From a virus, in the IMG/VR virus record IMGVR_UViG_3300046008_000291, positions 1 through 64,000 of that record: DNA of 64,000 bases. One strand, 5' to 3'. This document shows positions 47,061 to 56,900 of this stretch, piece after piece; position 1 is the stretch's first letter; the number at the start of each line of letters is the position of its first letter. Below the pieces are notes generated by a model that saw only the letters and a program-made list of their open reading frames with translations, ran no database searches and was not told the DNA's origin. Position numbers and translations under genes: made by a program.

Positions 47061-49054
47061 TTTGTTAGACCTTTTAACAAGCTAGTATATTTGCTCCAGC
47101 TAGTATCTTTAGCTTCTGCAACTGCCATCGGATTGTCACCTGGCTGTGCAATTTTGTAAGCACGTTTAGTAGCATGTAAATCATTGCCGCTTGGAATAGC
47201 AGCATCAATGCCAGCTGTTTGTTCGCGTGGACTGTTTACGTATTCTGGATCACGTTCTTCATCAACTGCATCAATCATACCTTGTGCAATAGCTGATTCT
47301 GCATCTTGTGGTAATTCAACTGCTTGTATTACTGGTTGTGCTGTAACTTGTTCCATGCCTGCTAGTTTACGGAATAAGTTAAGTGCATCTTCTTGACCGT
47401 TAGCAGTAATGTTGACATTAATATCTTCTTTAACTGTGTAACGTTTACCAGCAACTTCGAACTCTTTAGCACCACTTGCCTTAGCAGCTGCTAATGCGCC
47501 TGAGAATTCATTGCCTTCTGCCATTTCTGCTTCTGGTAAGGAATCCATATCAACATTAATTTCAGCTGGTGGATTAGGTAGTAATTCAGCTTCAACAACA
47601 CCTGCGGCAGCATAGAATTTATCATGGCTGAAGCGTGGGTTTTGCTGTTTAAATATATCAGCGTGATGTTGTGCTAACTCTTTACGTTTAGCCTCATCTG
47701 GAATATTTTTAATTAAATCTGCTACCATACGGAAGTCTTTACGGCTTGCAGCTTCATTAATTGAACTTTCGTCTAACTCTTCTAAGCTAGATCTTTCTAA
47801 TCCAATTTCTTGTGCTACATCAGTTTCGGCAACAGGAGCAGGCAATCCAGCTAATGCTGCAATTTCATCTAATTCTGATATACCACCCAAGTGACTATTC
47901 ATTGGAGCACCGCACTCAGCAACTTCTTTACAGTAGTGGCTATATGATGTTGCTACGTCACCTAAGAAATCTTCGTCCATTAAAAGAATGTTTCTAGCAC
48001 GGTTAGGTTGGATACCTTGTGCTACCATTTCTTTACGCACAGCCATTTCAAATTCGCTGTCTGCTGTGTTTAAATTAGGATTCTTTTCACATAATGCTTT
48101 GGCAACTTGTTCATAGAAGTAATCAGTTTCTTCCATTACTCGACCTTCTTTAATTTTAGCAAGTTTAGCTTTTTTCATAGCAGGAGCAGAATTTTTAATT
48201 TTGCCAGCATCTTTAAACTCGGTGCCTTCGTTTATCTCGTAATCTTCATCGTCGCCTACATCAACTACGTTGTAACGGCTTTTACGATCCATAATATCTT
48301 TTTCACGACGGTCTTGTTCTTCTTCACCGCCATATTTTTTACCTTTGTGCGTGGTTACATTACCTTGCTTAGTGACAACTCCACCTGTAGCTGTAGTTAA
48401 TTCGTCTAACTCTTCTGGCTCATCTTGATATGTTGCTTGATGAATACGAACATTTGGCTCTGCATCTTTACCGCTAAACCAGTCGTCTTTTTCTGCTCGA
48501 CGATCTTCAATATCTTGTAAGCGACGGCGTTTTTCTGCCGCAGATTTTTTAGCACTTGCTGGATCAATACTAGTATCTGTATCTGGATCAGCAAATTGAT
48601 AGCTATCTAAGTCAGTTAAATCATCCATTCCTTCTTTAATTTTTAATTTGCTAGTTAGGTCGTTTGCATCACCGCCAAACATATCTTTAAACGCACCTTT
48701 GGCATTGTTTTTATCTTTAACTGCTTTCTTAGGTGGTTGATTAAAAGATGAGGAGTGACGTACACCGTATTCATCGTAGTCGTCGCTACTAAAAGGTTCA
48801 GCTTTTTTTTCCTTAACAGCTTGCTTCATTGGCTCTTTCTTGTCGCCATCTTTATCTAAGTCTAAGAAGTCTGGTTTAGCGGCAGCTTCTTTAAAAGTTT
48901 GATATTTTGCTTCTAAACTTTTAACTGCTTCGGTGATACTACCACGTGCATCTACGCTTTCGTAGACTGTAGTAGCTTCTGTATCTGGCGTTGGTGCGGC
49001 AGTATCAGAAATGCCTTTTAACTTGCCTAAGATGTTGTAGATGTTGTTGCTCAT
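47057..49054 (-). CDS. Large acidic head-region protein (665 aa)
   Basis: Start MSNNIYNILGKLKG at 49054 is supported by AAAGGAAAATAAT; an in-frame extension to 49177 would overlap the upstream gene. The protein is acidic and low in hydrophobic content. It has a LDLDKDGDKKEPMKQA calcium-loop-like segment, KKxxEPFSSDDYDEYG, and a C-terminal block with INVNITANGQEDALNLFRKLAG. The composition suggests a largely unfolded scaffold, core or internal protein. Related large proteins occur at this site in marine T4-like phages. Confidence 0.6.
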   Translation of the reverse strand: MSNNIYNILGKLKGISDTAAPTPDTEATTVYESVDARGSITEAVKSLEAKYQTFKEAAAKPDFLDLDKDGDKKEPMKQAVKEKKAEPFSSDDYDEYGVRHSSSFNQPPKKAVKDKNNAKGAFKDMFGGDANDLTSKLKIKEGMDDLTDLDSYQFADPDTDTSIDPASAKKSAAEKRRRLQDIEDRRAEKDDWFSGKDAEPNVRIHQATYQDEPEELDELTTATGGVVTKQGNVTTHKGKKYGGEEEQDRREKDIMDRKSRYNVVDVGDDEDYEINEGTEFKDAGKIKNSAPAMKKAKLAKIKEGRVMEETDYFYEQVAKALCEKNPNLNTADSEFEMAVRKEMVAQGIQPNRARNILLMDEDFLGDVATSYSHYCKEVAECGAPMNSHLGGISELDEIAALAGLPAPVAETDVAQEIGLERSSLEELDESSINEAASRKDFRMVADLIKNIPDEAKRKELAQHHADIFKQQNPRFSHDKFYAAAGVVEAELLPNPPAEINVDMDSLPEAEMAEGNEFSGALAAAKASGAKEFEVAGKRYTVKEDINVNITANGQEDALNLFRKLAGMEQVTAQPVIQAVELPQDAESAIAQGMIDAVDEERDPEYVNSPREQTAGIDAAIPSGNDLHATKRAYKIAQPGDNPMAVAEAKDTSWSKYTSLLKGLTK

Positions 49055-49058
49055 TTTA

Positions 49059-49664
49059 TTATTTTCCTTTAACTGGGCTTGGTATTTTATTTTGTACTGA
49101 GCCCACTGGGCTTTGTGTTCCTTGTGGTAAATCATTTGTTGTTTTACCATCTGCCGGTTCATTGCCAGCAATTTCAAACTTAACTTTGTTTAATTCTTTA
49201 AGAAAACTACCTTGACTGTATGCTTTACTAGCTTCTTCGCCGCAGGCACATTCATCATGTGAGTATTCTTTATCTAATACTGCTTCACCTTTTTTGAATT
49301 CACGCACATCGTTGCCTTCTAAATTCCAACGACGTTGTTCTTCTGGGTGATGCGGACTTACTACTACAATGCTTGCCTGTGGAATGCCTGCACGCTCGCT
49401 AACAATGGCACGTAGTTGTGCTTCGTTAACTGGATATGTAAGTACAACATCCATCAAATAAATTTGACAGTTTGCCATACTTGGAAAATCAATATCACTA
49501 GGCTGAATTGGTAAACGTTTAGCTTTACTCATACTTTCTAAGCCATATGCATCAAGTGCTGCTTCCAATACTGCTAGTTTTTCAGCTGGGTCAATGTTAG
49601 CAATTTTAATGCGAAACTCATAGGTCTTGTGACTTTCAGTTAAATGTTGTAGAAAATTCTTCAT
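49059..49664 (-). CDS. Virion-region protein with two-domain ferredoxin-like start (201 aa)
   Basis: Starts MKNFLQHLTESHKTYEFRIKIAN, with a possible capsid-targeting leader (HLTE). Residues 15-105 look like a repeated alpha/beta domain (FRIKIANIDPAEKLAVLEAAL, then IYLMDVVLTYPVNEAQLRAIV). A DECACGEE site follows, and the tail is Pro/Gly-rich. AAGGATATATAAAACT precedes the ATG and a late box lies 22 bases upstream. Function unknown. Confidence 0.6.
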   Translation of the reverse strand: MKNFLQHLTESHKTYEFRIKIANIDPAEKLAVLEAALDAYGLESMSKAKRLPIQPSDIDFPSMANCQIYLMDVVLTYPVNEAQLRAIVSERAGIPQASIVVVSPHHPEEQRRWNLEGNDVREFKKGEAVLDKEYSHDECACGEEASKAYSQGSFLKELNKVKFEIAGNEPADGKTTNDLPQGTQSPVGSVQNKIPSPVKGK

Positions 49665-49685
49665 AGTTTTATATATCCTTACAGT

Positions 49686-49693
49686 TATTTATT
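49686..49693 (-). promoter_or_regulatory. T4-type late promoter
   Basis: AATAAATA on the minus strand, 21 bases before the ATG at 49664. Confidence 0.6.
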
Positions 49694-49706
49694 CAAAATT
49701 GCTGTT

Positions 49707-50216
49707 TTAATCTGGCTTGCTTTTGCCTAGTATCTGTGCTAGTAAGGCGTTTCTATCAAGCACTACACCACCGCTAGTACCATCTACCGCATCAAGTAAC
49801 TTATCACCATCTGTCTTACTAGCATCTTTTGCTGCCTGCTGATCTAATCGCATCTTTTTAAGTTGTAGATCAATTGTACGTATCTTTCTATCAATCTTAG
49901 CCTGTTTAGCAGTGATTGCATGTCCTAGCAATGTACCCGCTGTGGCTAAGATATGCCCGCTAAAGCGTGCTTCAACATTCATACCTAAATCCATTAGGTC
50001 TTGAAACTTGTCTTTAGCTAGGTCACTTAACTCATCTAGTTCTTTATCAGTTACATCTAGATCGTTGACGTGTGGCAGTGCCGCATCAATTTTATCAATA
50101 GTAAGATCCATTTCTTCAATGAGTGCTCTATTTTCTTCAATTGTGGTGGTTGCGTCGTCTACGGTAGCTTCTTCAGTAGGAGCAAGGTTAAAGAGTTCTT
50201 CAAGTTTTTTTGTCAT
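49707..50216 (-). CDS. 16: Terminase small subunit (gp16-like)
   Basis: A 169-residue helical protein. The central ELSDLAKDKFQDLMDLGMNVEARFSGHILATAGTL region, the coiled-coil AKIDRKIRTIDLQLKKMRLDQQ and the end GGVVLDRNALLAQILGKSK match the layout of gp16 in marine T4-like phages. The protein forms rings that recognise DNA and regulate gp17. A late box ends seven bases before the ATG. Confidence 0.75.
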   Translation of the reverse strand: MTKKLEELFNLAPTEEATVDDATTTIEENRALIEEMDLTIDKIDAALPHVNDLDVTDKELDELSDLAKDKFQDLMDLGMNVEARFSGHILATAGTLLGHAITAKQAKIDRKIRTIDLQLKKMRLDQQAAKDASKTDGDKLLDAVDGTSGGVVLDRNALLAQILGKSKPD

Positions 50217-50222
50217 AGTAAA

Positions 50223-51188
50223 CTATTTATTGTGTATTGGTATAACATTATATTTTGTTTGTCGTATGTTAGTGCTCTGATTGTTATTGCACACATCACA
50301 TAATCCAATTTCTCGACTACTTGTAATATAAAAATGTTCAAGCTCTTCAGGAGTTGTATTAGTTAAATCTATCGGCTTGTATTTTAAATATTTTTGCCAG
50401 TCCGGATCATCGAGTTGTCCTTTAATTTTTAATAGATATGGCATTACTAAAAACCAGCTACATTTGTATAACTTAGAATCAACAAGTGCATGACAATGCG
50501 GCATACCGCAACCATTAGCATACGAGCCCGCAGGATCATTTGTGGCATATGGTTTCAATAATCCATCAATTTCAAAATATCCGGCTTTGAATTCTGCGAG
50601 CCTTGAAACTTGGACAGTATTTGAGTTTACGTGATATATTTCCGCCCATGATGATAATTTATGTAAATTAGTTGCTGTTACAGCATCTTTATTATTTTTT
50701 AACCAAGTTACATCAAGCGTCAATGGTATAGACGATACCTTGTCAGCGGCTAAGTTCTCTACGAATTTATCTAATTTAGCATGATATTTCTTTGCAATTA
50801 CATCTCGCGAAAATAATGTAAAATGATCAGTTATATCTACATTGCATGGGTGATAAGTTTCACATAGTGATAATAATGGTTTTTTAAATTTATCTATTAG
50901 TAGGCCATTGGTTAACAAACAGATCACGGTAGTCGGATAGTATTCTCGGATTTTTTTAACTATAAGCTGTACTTTATCCCAATATAGGAACAATTCGCCG
51001 CCAATGAGATCTATTGATTCTGGGTCAACATACTTACTAAGATCTTCTATACTTTTGTATATTGATTCTATTGTTGGATCAAATTGAGAATCTTTAATGA
51101 AGTCGGATCCACTAGAGCAACCACGACAACTAAGATTGCACCGATGACCGTATATTATTTCAACTGTTTTTAATTTGATTCGTTGCAT
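50223..51188 (-). CDS. Radical SAM enzyme
   Basis: A 321-residue radical SAM protein. The cluster motif is CNLSCRGC (C17-x3-C21-x2-C24), preceded by a beta strand. LIGGELFLY is the GGE-like motif that contacts SAM, and CLLTNGLL is typical of the next strand. The C-terminus has CGMPHCHALVDSKLYKC and CDVCNNN, a possible auxiliary iron-sulfur (SPASM-like) site. Members modify peptides, proteins or tRNA. Its place between gp16 and gp4 is unexpected; the substrate could be a virion protein, but this is open. Confidence 0.8.
   Translation of the reverse strand: MQRIKLKTVEIIYGHRCNLSCRGCSSGSDFIKDSQFDPTIESIYKSIEDLSKYVDPESIDLIGGELFLYWDKVQLIVKKIREYYPTTVICLLTNGLLIDKFKKPLLSLCETYHPCNVDITDHFTLFSRDVIAKKYHAKLDKFVENLAADKVSSIPLTLDVTWLKNNKDAVTATNLHKLSSWAEIYHVNSNTVQVSRLAEFKAGYFEIDGLLKPYATNDPAGSYANGCGMPHCHALVDSKLYKCSWFLVMPYLLKIKGQLDDPDWQKYLKYKPIDLTNTTPEELEHFYITSSREIGLCDVCNNNQSTNIRQTKYNVIPIHNK
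50224..50231 (-). promoter_or_regulatory. T4-type late promoter of gp16
   Basis: AATAAATA overlapping the end of the radical SAM gene, seven bases before the gp16 ATG. Confidence 0.6.
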
Positions 51189-51193
51189 AGTAT

Positions 51194-51625
51194 CTAACGT
51201 TTAACGTTTTTAAAAATATCAAATTCTGATACTACTCTAAAACGCATACCGTGTGATTTAGCCCATTGATCTGCCATAGCCCATTTAGCTAGGTTAATAG
51301 CTACTGATAGTTTGTCACGATAGCTTTTAGCTGCTTCCATTGTTGTTTCTTTGCTAGGTTTAATTTCAATAAGTTCAGTATGACGTTGTTGATTTGCATC
51401 TAAATAGACTACAAGAAAATCTGGAATATACACTGTATTCTTGCCAGTTACTGGATTGCGATATGGAATAGTAATTGCTTCACTAGCCCAGTTAATAACA
51501 GATGGGTTATTATCAGCAAAACACATAAATGTGAATTCCCAACTACTCCGATAAGTGGGTGCTCGTTTTCCTATATATTTTTCTGGATTTTTTATAATAT
51601 ATTTTCCGCTAGCATACTTTGCCAT
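51194..51625 (-). CDS. 4: Head completion protein gp4-like nuclease
   Basis: A 143-residue homologue of T4 gp4 (150). YRSSWEFTFMCFADNNPSVINWASEAITIPY and VYIPDFLVVYLD, then ELIEIKPSKET, reproduce the family. The E, D and ExK residues form a TnsA-like nuclease centre. gp4 works with gp50 and gp65 to finish the filled head before tail joining. Confidence 0.85.
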   Translation of the reverse strand: MAKYASGKYIIKNPEKYIGKRAPTYRSSWEFTFMCFADNNPSVINWASEAITIPYRNPVTGKNTVYIPDFLVVYLDANQQRHTELIEIKPSKETTMEAAKSYRDKLSVAINLAKWAMADQWAKSHGMRFRVVSEFDIFKNVKR

Positions 51626-51718
51626 CTCTATATCCTTTACAATTTGTGTTGTGCCAACGCGAATAATTACCTTTATTAGTTGTCGTTCCGCAGTATTTAC
51701 ACTATTCTGTGATATTCA

Positions 51719-52084
51719 TTATGCAAGGATAGATCGTGCTATGTATTTGTTTAGTTGCGGACTATTGCTAAGTCCTAATAAACTAGTATTAACTCTATTT
51801 AAGTTAAGAAACATTGTTAGATATGCATTAAGTTCATTTTTATTTAATTTGCGAAATTCATCAAGTATTGTCATTGGATCGATACCTTGTGTTTGTGCAG
51901 TGTAGATAACAGATGCGGCTAGTGCTGATCCACTTTCTTTATTGCCTGTCACGGTTTGAAAATATCCCACTATAGCATCGTCGGCATTTTGACCGATTGT
52001 AAAGTTAGGATTAAAAAAATTATTAAAGTAAGTCGTTGTACTATTTGTATCAACGCTTGGTGGTAAATTTCCAGTTACTGACAT
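51719..52084 (-). CDS. Putative virion protein (121 aa)
   Basis: A 121-residue protein. The N-terminal half is Asn/Thr-rich (TYFNNFFNPNFTIGQNADDAIVGYF); the C-terminal half is helical (DEFRKLNKNELNAYLTMFLNLNR). It sits directly downstream of a baseplate-tube gene, so a baseplate or tail role is likely. No family named with confidence. Confidence 0.6.
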   Translation of the reverse strand: MSVTGNLPPSVDTNSTTTYFNNFFNPNFTIGQNADDAIVGYFQTVTGNKESGSALAASVIYTAQTQGIDPMTILDEFRKLNKNELNAYLTMFLNLNRVNTSLLGLSNSPQLNKYIARSILA

Positions 52085-52093
52085 ATTATTCCT

Positions 52094-53125
52094 TTAATTC
52101 ATGTTGCCCGAGGATTTTCTTGTTGCAGGTGTTATTGCTTTAGCTAATCCCGTTTGTACACTTGATATAGTCGGTACAAATACTGTGCTCTGTGTATTCT
52201 GTCCACGAAGTATATTCATTGCAGTTTGTTTAAGTTCTGCCGAAGCTACATTTTTAATATTAGTATTTTTAAAATTGGATCCTGTGCGTAATGCACCCAA
52301 TGCCGCAGCGCCGAAGTTGCCGCTGCCTAGGTTAGTTAAAACATCACCAATACCTTGCACTAATCCACCCTGTCCAAGTATGCTAGTTGTACCGCCGCCT
52401 AAACTTGACAACGGGCTAGCTGACTTATCGTAATGTACCTGTGCGAACCCCTGCACTTTGCCACTGGCAACTGGGCCCGATTCATAATGAATTGCTTCAT
52501 ATGCTACAGTCATACTATGTTCCATAGGACTATAATCCCCAGCAGTATGTTGCCCATGTGCAAAACTTTGTATTGTTGGATTTATTAAAATATAACTGCT
52601 AAATGATTTCTGATGTAGACTATAAATTCGAATAGCTGTGATATAATTAGGTGCACCTGTGCCATTAGCCACTGGGCTAAATCCCCAATTTTGTGAAGTA
52701 CGTTTTTTATATTTAGATTCTTGTTTATATACCTGTTCTTGTTGTTCCCAGTCTCTATAATAATACTGGTAGTATCCCTGCCAAAAGTCACGGACTACAT
52801 TAGAACTATCATCATGAAATGTAAAGCTAATCGGGTCATAGTTAATTCGTTCTTGATGAATAATTTTTCTATTGTAGGCATTTAATACTTTATTTTGTAC
52901 AGTAAATTTAGGTAACGTAACTGTTTTTGCCATTATGCCAATTTCAGTATTATCACCAGGTTTAATATTTGGATTAATATCAATAAACACATGGAACATT
53001 GTTCCAATTTTAGGACTAAGTCTATATAATCCATCAACAAAAGTTTTAGAGGCATGTTGCCAGTCTTTTATTTCATCGCCTGTGCTTATTTGTGTTAATA
53101 ATTGGTTAAAGAATCCGGCTGCCAT
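52094..53125 (-). CDS. Tail-tube-like baseplate protein (gp48/gp54 type)
   Basis: A 343-residue protein whose N-terminal 200 residues follow a tail-tube pattern (MFHVFIDIN, KTVTLPKFTVQNKVLNAYNRK, ISFTFHDDSSNVVRDFWQGYY). The C-terminal part is Gly/Ser/Ala-rich. In T4, gp48 and gp54 are tube-like proteins that cap the baseplate and start tube growth. Position next to gp19 supports this. Which of the two it is cannot be said. Confidence 0.65.
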   Translation of the reverse strand: MAAGFFNQLLTQISTGDEIKDWQHASKTFVDGLYRLSPKIGTMFHVFIDINPNIKPGDNTEIGIMAKTVTLPKFTVQNKVLNAYNRKIIHQERINYDPISFTFHDDSSNVVRDFWQGYYQYYYRDWEQQEQVYKQESKYKKRTSQNWGFSPVANGTGAPNYITAIRIYSLHQKSFSSYILINPTIQSFAHGQHTAGDYSPMEHSMTVAYEAIHYESGPVASGKVQGFAQVHYDKSASPLSSLGGGTTSILGQGGLVQGIGDVLTNLGSGNFGAAALGALRTGSNFKNTNIKNVASAELKQTAMNILRGQNTQSTVFVPTISSVQTGLAKAITPATRKSSGNMN

Positions 53126-53144
53126 TTGTTCTATCCATTTATAT

Positions 53145-53152
53145 TATTTATC
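53145..53152 (-). promoter_or_regulatory. T4-type late promoter
   Basis: GATAAATA on the minus strand, 19 bases before the tube-like gene, immediately after the gp19 terminator. Confidence 0.6.
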
Positions 53153-53153
53153 G

Positions 53154-53187
53154 CCAAAAAAAAGCCCGGTAATTAACCGAGCTTTTA
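53154..53187 (-). terminator. Rho-independent terminator after gp19
   Basis: AAAAGCTCGGT and ACCGGGCTTTT pair (one mismatch) around an AT loop, followed by a run of T on the minus strand. Confidence 0.8.
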
Positions 53188-53207
53188 AGTTGTTTCATTT
53201 ACGGGTA

Positions 53208-53825
53208 TTAACCAGTAATTGTAGTACCTAATGTTCTTGCAACAACACTACCAACACCTGTACCAACTGGAGTTTGAACAGCATTATCATAACGAATTGT
53301 TAATGCAATTGTCATTGGATCATTTGTACCATAGTTAGAATCACCGTAGTCTGCACTTGACAAGTAGCAACCATACATTTCCCATGATTCAAGGATTGTT
53401 GGCTCACTTGCGCCATTGCCACCATCTAAGGCTTCCCAACGTGTAACGAATTTATAGTCAATACCACTAGAAGCACTAGCTTGTTCCATAAAGTCGAATT
53501 GTTTTTGTAGTTGCTCACCAACACGTTTGCTAACTTCGCCAGATGCATCATCACGTAGGTTGCAGGTAACAGCGTCCCAGGTTGGTTTGCCAGCAAGGTA
53601 AACTTTACTGTTATATACAGGAATTAAGATTTCTTCAAAACTTAATGTTGGACGTTTAAAATCCATAACCTGTTTAGTTAACTCAGTTGATGGTTGACTA
53701 ACACCAAAATTCTCAAATGTTACGCGAAAGCGGAACTTTAATTTAGGCATTAACAAACCTTGCGCACTTGCACTTTGGTTTGTACTTAGCGGTACGGTAA
53801 ACTTGCTTAATGATGATGTTGCCAT
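53208..53825 (-). CDS. 19: Tail tube protein gp19
   Basis: A 205-residue tail tube subunit (T4 gp19 is 163). MPKLKFRFRVTFENFGV, then TKQVMDFKRPTLSFEEILIPVYNSKVYLAGKP and the ESWEMYGCYLSSADYGD region fit the family. Hexameric rings stack into the tube through which DNA leaves the head. Own ribosome-binding site, late promoter and terminator indicate high, separate expression. Confidence 0.9.
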   Translation of the reverse strand: MATSSLSKFTVPLSTNQSASAQGLLMPKLKFRFRVTFENFGVSQPSTELTKQVMDFKRPTLSFEEILIPVYNSKVYLAGKPTWDAVTCNLRDDASGEVSKRVGEQLQKQFDFMEQASASSGIDYKFVTRWEALDGGNGASEPTILESWEMYGCYLSSADYGDSNYGTNDPMTIALTIRYDNAVQTPVGTGVGSVVARTLGTTITG

Positions 53826-53843
53826 CTTAGTATTCCTTTTATA

Positions 53844-53851
53844 TATTTAGT
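53844..53851 (-). promoter_or_regulatory. T4-type late promoter of gp19
   Basis: ACTAAATA on the minus strand, 18 bases before the gp19 ATG. Confidence 0.55.
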
Positions 53852-53909
53852 TCTTTCTTAGTACATAACTGGGGAAGTCGCCTTCCCCATTATATACATA
53901 CTTTATTAA

Positions 53910-56900
53910 TTATAACCCTGCTGCAATAGCACCTGTATTTTTCAAACGTACTGGAATGTAGATGAATTCAATTGCTTTAACTGGCTCAATTGCAATATCG
54001 ATGTACAATTCGTTACGGTCAATACGATCTGGTGTATTGTTAGTTGTATCGCAAACTACTAAGTAATCGTAGATACCACGTTTAGCAACTACATCATTAA
54101 GTACTGATTCAAATGCTTGTTTAACTTGGTTACGTGTAATTGTATCGTTTGGTTCAAATATGAACGGACGAGCAACTTCATCTAATACTTTACGTAGGTA
54201 ACATACTAAACGAGCAACATTAATGCGATCCATTGCACTTGTTGATGCCGCGCGAGTTTTTTGACCGTAGTTAACTAAACCAACACCTGGTAATACTGTT
54301 AATGGGTTAACTTTTTGTGCATATAATACATCACGTAACCCAGCAGTAACACCAATGCTACGGAATGCATTACCATCAGTTGTATCAACATAACCAATTG
54401 AGCTAACGTTGTCAATTAAACCACGACGTACGCCAGCTGGTGCAAACCATGGATAGCTAACATTATCGCTACGGATCATTGTACGTAACATCATATGACT
54501 TGGAGGAACTACAACACTTTCACCACCTAAATCTGTACCTAGACCGCTTGGGTAGAACACACCTACATATTCACTTGTGCTTACTAATCCGTTTATGCCA
54601 TTATCTGCAGCAAGATTTTGATTGCTTGCCCAGGCTTCAATTTGTGTTGAAGCTGAATTTAATGTAAGTGGACTGTCACCAATAATAAATGCAGTTTGTT
54701 TACGATCGTTATTTAAAGTAATCATGTTAGTGATTAGTTCAGGATAACCAGGAGCGCAAATTAAGTTAAACTGTACTTGTTCTTCACGTAATGCAGTGCT
54801 TGATTCAATTGCAGATTTCATAGCTTCAACAATAACGTTGCGAACTGCTTTATGCCCAAAGTAAGGAACTAAGTTTTGATCAACGCCACTGTTACTTACC
54901 CATGTGCCCACTTCTGCTGGAGGATTAAGATCATCTGCAAAATATGTGCTTTCGAAACGTTTTACACCGTAACCGCTACGACGTGTATTGAATAGCAATG
55001 TACCACGAGGATACAATTGATAGTCAGGGCAATCTGAATCTATATAATCGCTTGATGCTAAATCAACAATGCTCGGAATTGTATCAACGATTGGATCTTC
55101 TGTACCATCAACACCCCAGCGTGCATCTGCAAATAGTATGCCGTCTGCACTAACTTGATCTGTATTATCAATCAATTCCCACACACCAGCTACATCTGTA
55201 TAACGATAAATTACTGGATAGTTTTCTAAGTCGCTAGTATCAATCCATAAATCACCTGGTTGTAATTGGGCACCACTAACCTGTGTAGTTGGTTTACTTG
55301 CTGCTAAGATAGGACCTAGTGGATCTGTTGCTGTTAAATCATAACCACGTGCATCATTTGCTAGATTTTGATAACCTACCCAGCCACTACCGTCGTTAAC
55401 CATAATATCAACTTCGATTGCTGAATTATAATACCATAATGTACCATCAGCTGGATTGCTGTATGGAGCAGTTGTTGAGTATGTATAAGTCAACGGAGTA
55501 AACGGACTAGCCAAGTAAACACTACCTGCTGTTATTGTTTGCATATTGGCAGCAGTTGTTAAACCTGCATCAAGTAATGGAGTACCTGATGTTTGTGTGA
55601 ATTTAATTGTACCGCCAGCAAGATGACTAATGCTAACTGCGCCAGAAGTTTCAATTGCTGCTGCAATATTTGTTAAACCTGCGGCCAATATATCAGCTAC
55701 TAAACTTGTAGCTGTTGTACTGCTTAAATTAATAGTTGCAGATTCTGTTAGAGTTGAACCTGGTACACTAACTTCCATAATAAATGCATCATTTGCATCA
55801 TATGTAAATGAACCGCCAGCAGTTGTACCTGTTATTTTTACAATACCAGTTACATTTTTAACATATGGTTTAAATGTAGCAGTTGTTGCACCTAAAGTGT
55901 CGTATTTAACATACAATGTACCAACACCCAATTGGCCACCGCCGCCAACTAAATCTAAACCATTGATTGCATCAGTATCGCTAGCATACAATGGCGCGGC
56001 TTGTAATTCCCATGATTCTAATAGAGCATTATATTTTTTAATACCCCAGTTTGCTCCGTTACCTGTAGCAGATGTTTTGAACCACACACTGCCGGCTGGA
56101 CGAGGTGTAACATCACTGGTTCTCCACGCAGGAGCATTACGATACGTATCAAATGTGATTGTTGGACCATTTAATGTTACACTTGTAACAGAAACATTGC
56201 TACTAATTATTCCTAAGTTTGCAGCACAATCCGGAGCTGGTACAGAAATTGTAGTACCTTTAGCAATAGTTAATTTACCATCCGCTGTAACTCCGTTACT
56301 TCTAGCTAGACTGTTAGCTCTAATTTCAAGTTGACCAACACTGTTAACTGTTGCAGTAACACCTGGAATAGACGCACCGGCAATATCAGCTGCCGCTTGA
56401 GTAACAGTGGTACTTGTCATAGACACATTAACGCCGTTAATGACCATTTTTTGACTAGTTGTCAATGTTGTTGGGTTAGACACTGTACCCACAACAGTAG
56501 GAATTGCTGTCTTCCATGCATCGCTACCAACTAATACCCAGGTATTATCATAACGTTTAAAATAAACTGGATTAGATGTTGTTGTTGTATTAACCGCATA
56601 GCTACCGATTGTTCCTACTGAAGCTAACGGAACACTGCCACTCAATTGTGCAGTATCAGTAATTACTAATGGATTTTGTAATGTAAATCCTGTGGTGTCT
56701 TCACTCCATTCAGTAATACCCCAGTTAGTACCAGAAGCACTTACATCTAACCAATATGTACCATCCGAAGCAGTGCCTGTTGGGCGGATACTTGTACCAG
56801 CTAACTCAGATAGGTTAACATCAGCACGTTGAACGTATATTTGATTAGACACACCTAATGCACTGTATGCTGCAAGTAAACCATATTCATTTAATTCGTG

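Noticed and set aside
47812-48594. Several short frames inside the large acidic head protein gene
   Set aside because: All are shadows of the 665-residue frame, with no start signals of their own.
55630-56334. A 234-codon open frame on the plus strand inside the sheath gene
   Set aside because: It is antisense to conserved gp18 coding sequence, has no ribosome-binding site or promoter and a low-complexity hydrophobic translation; a codon-usage shadow.
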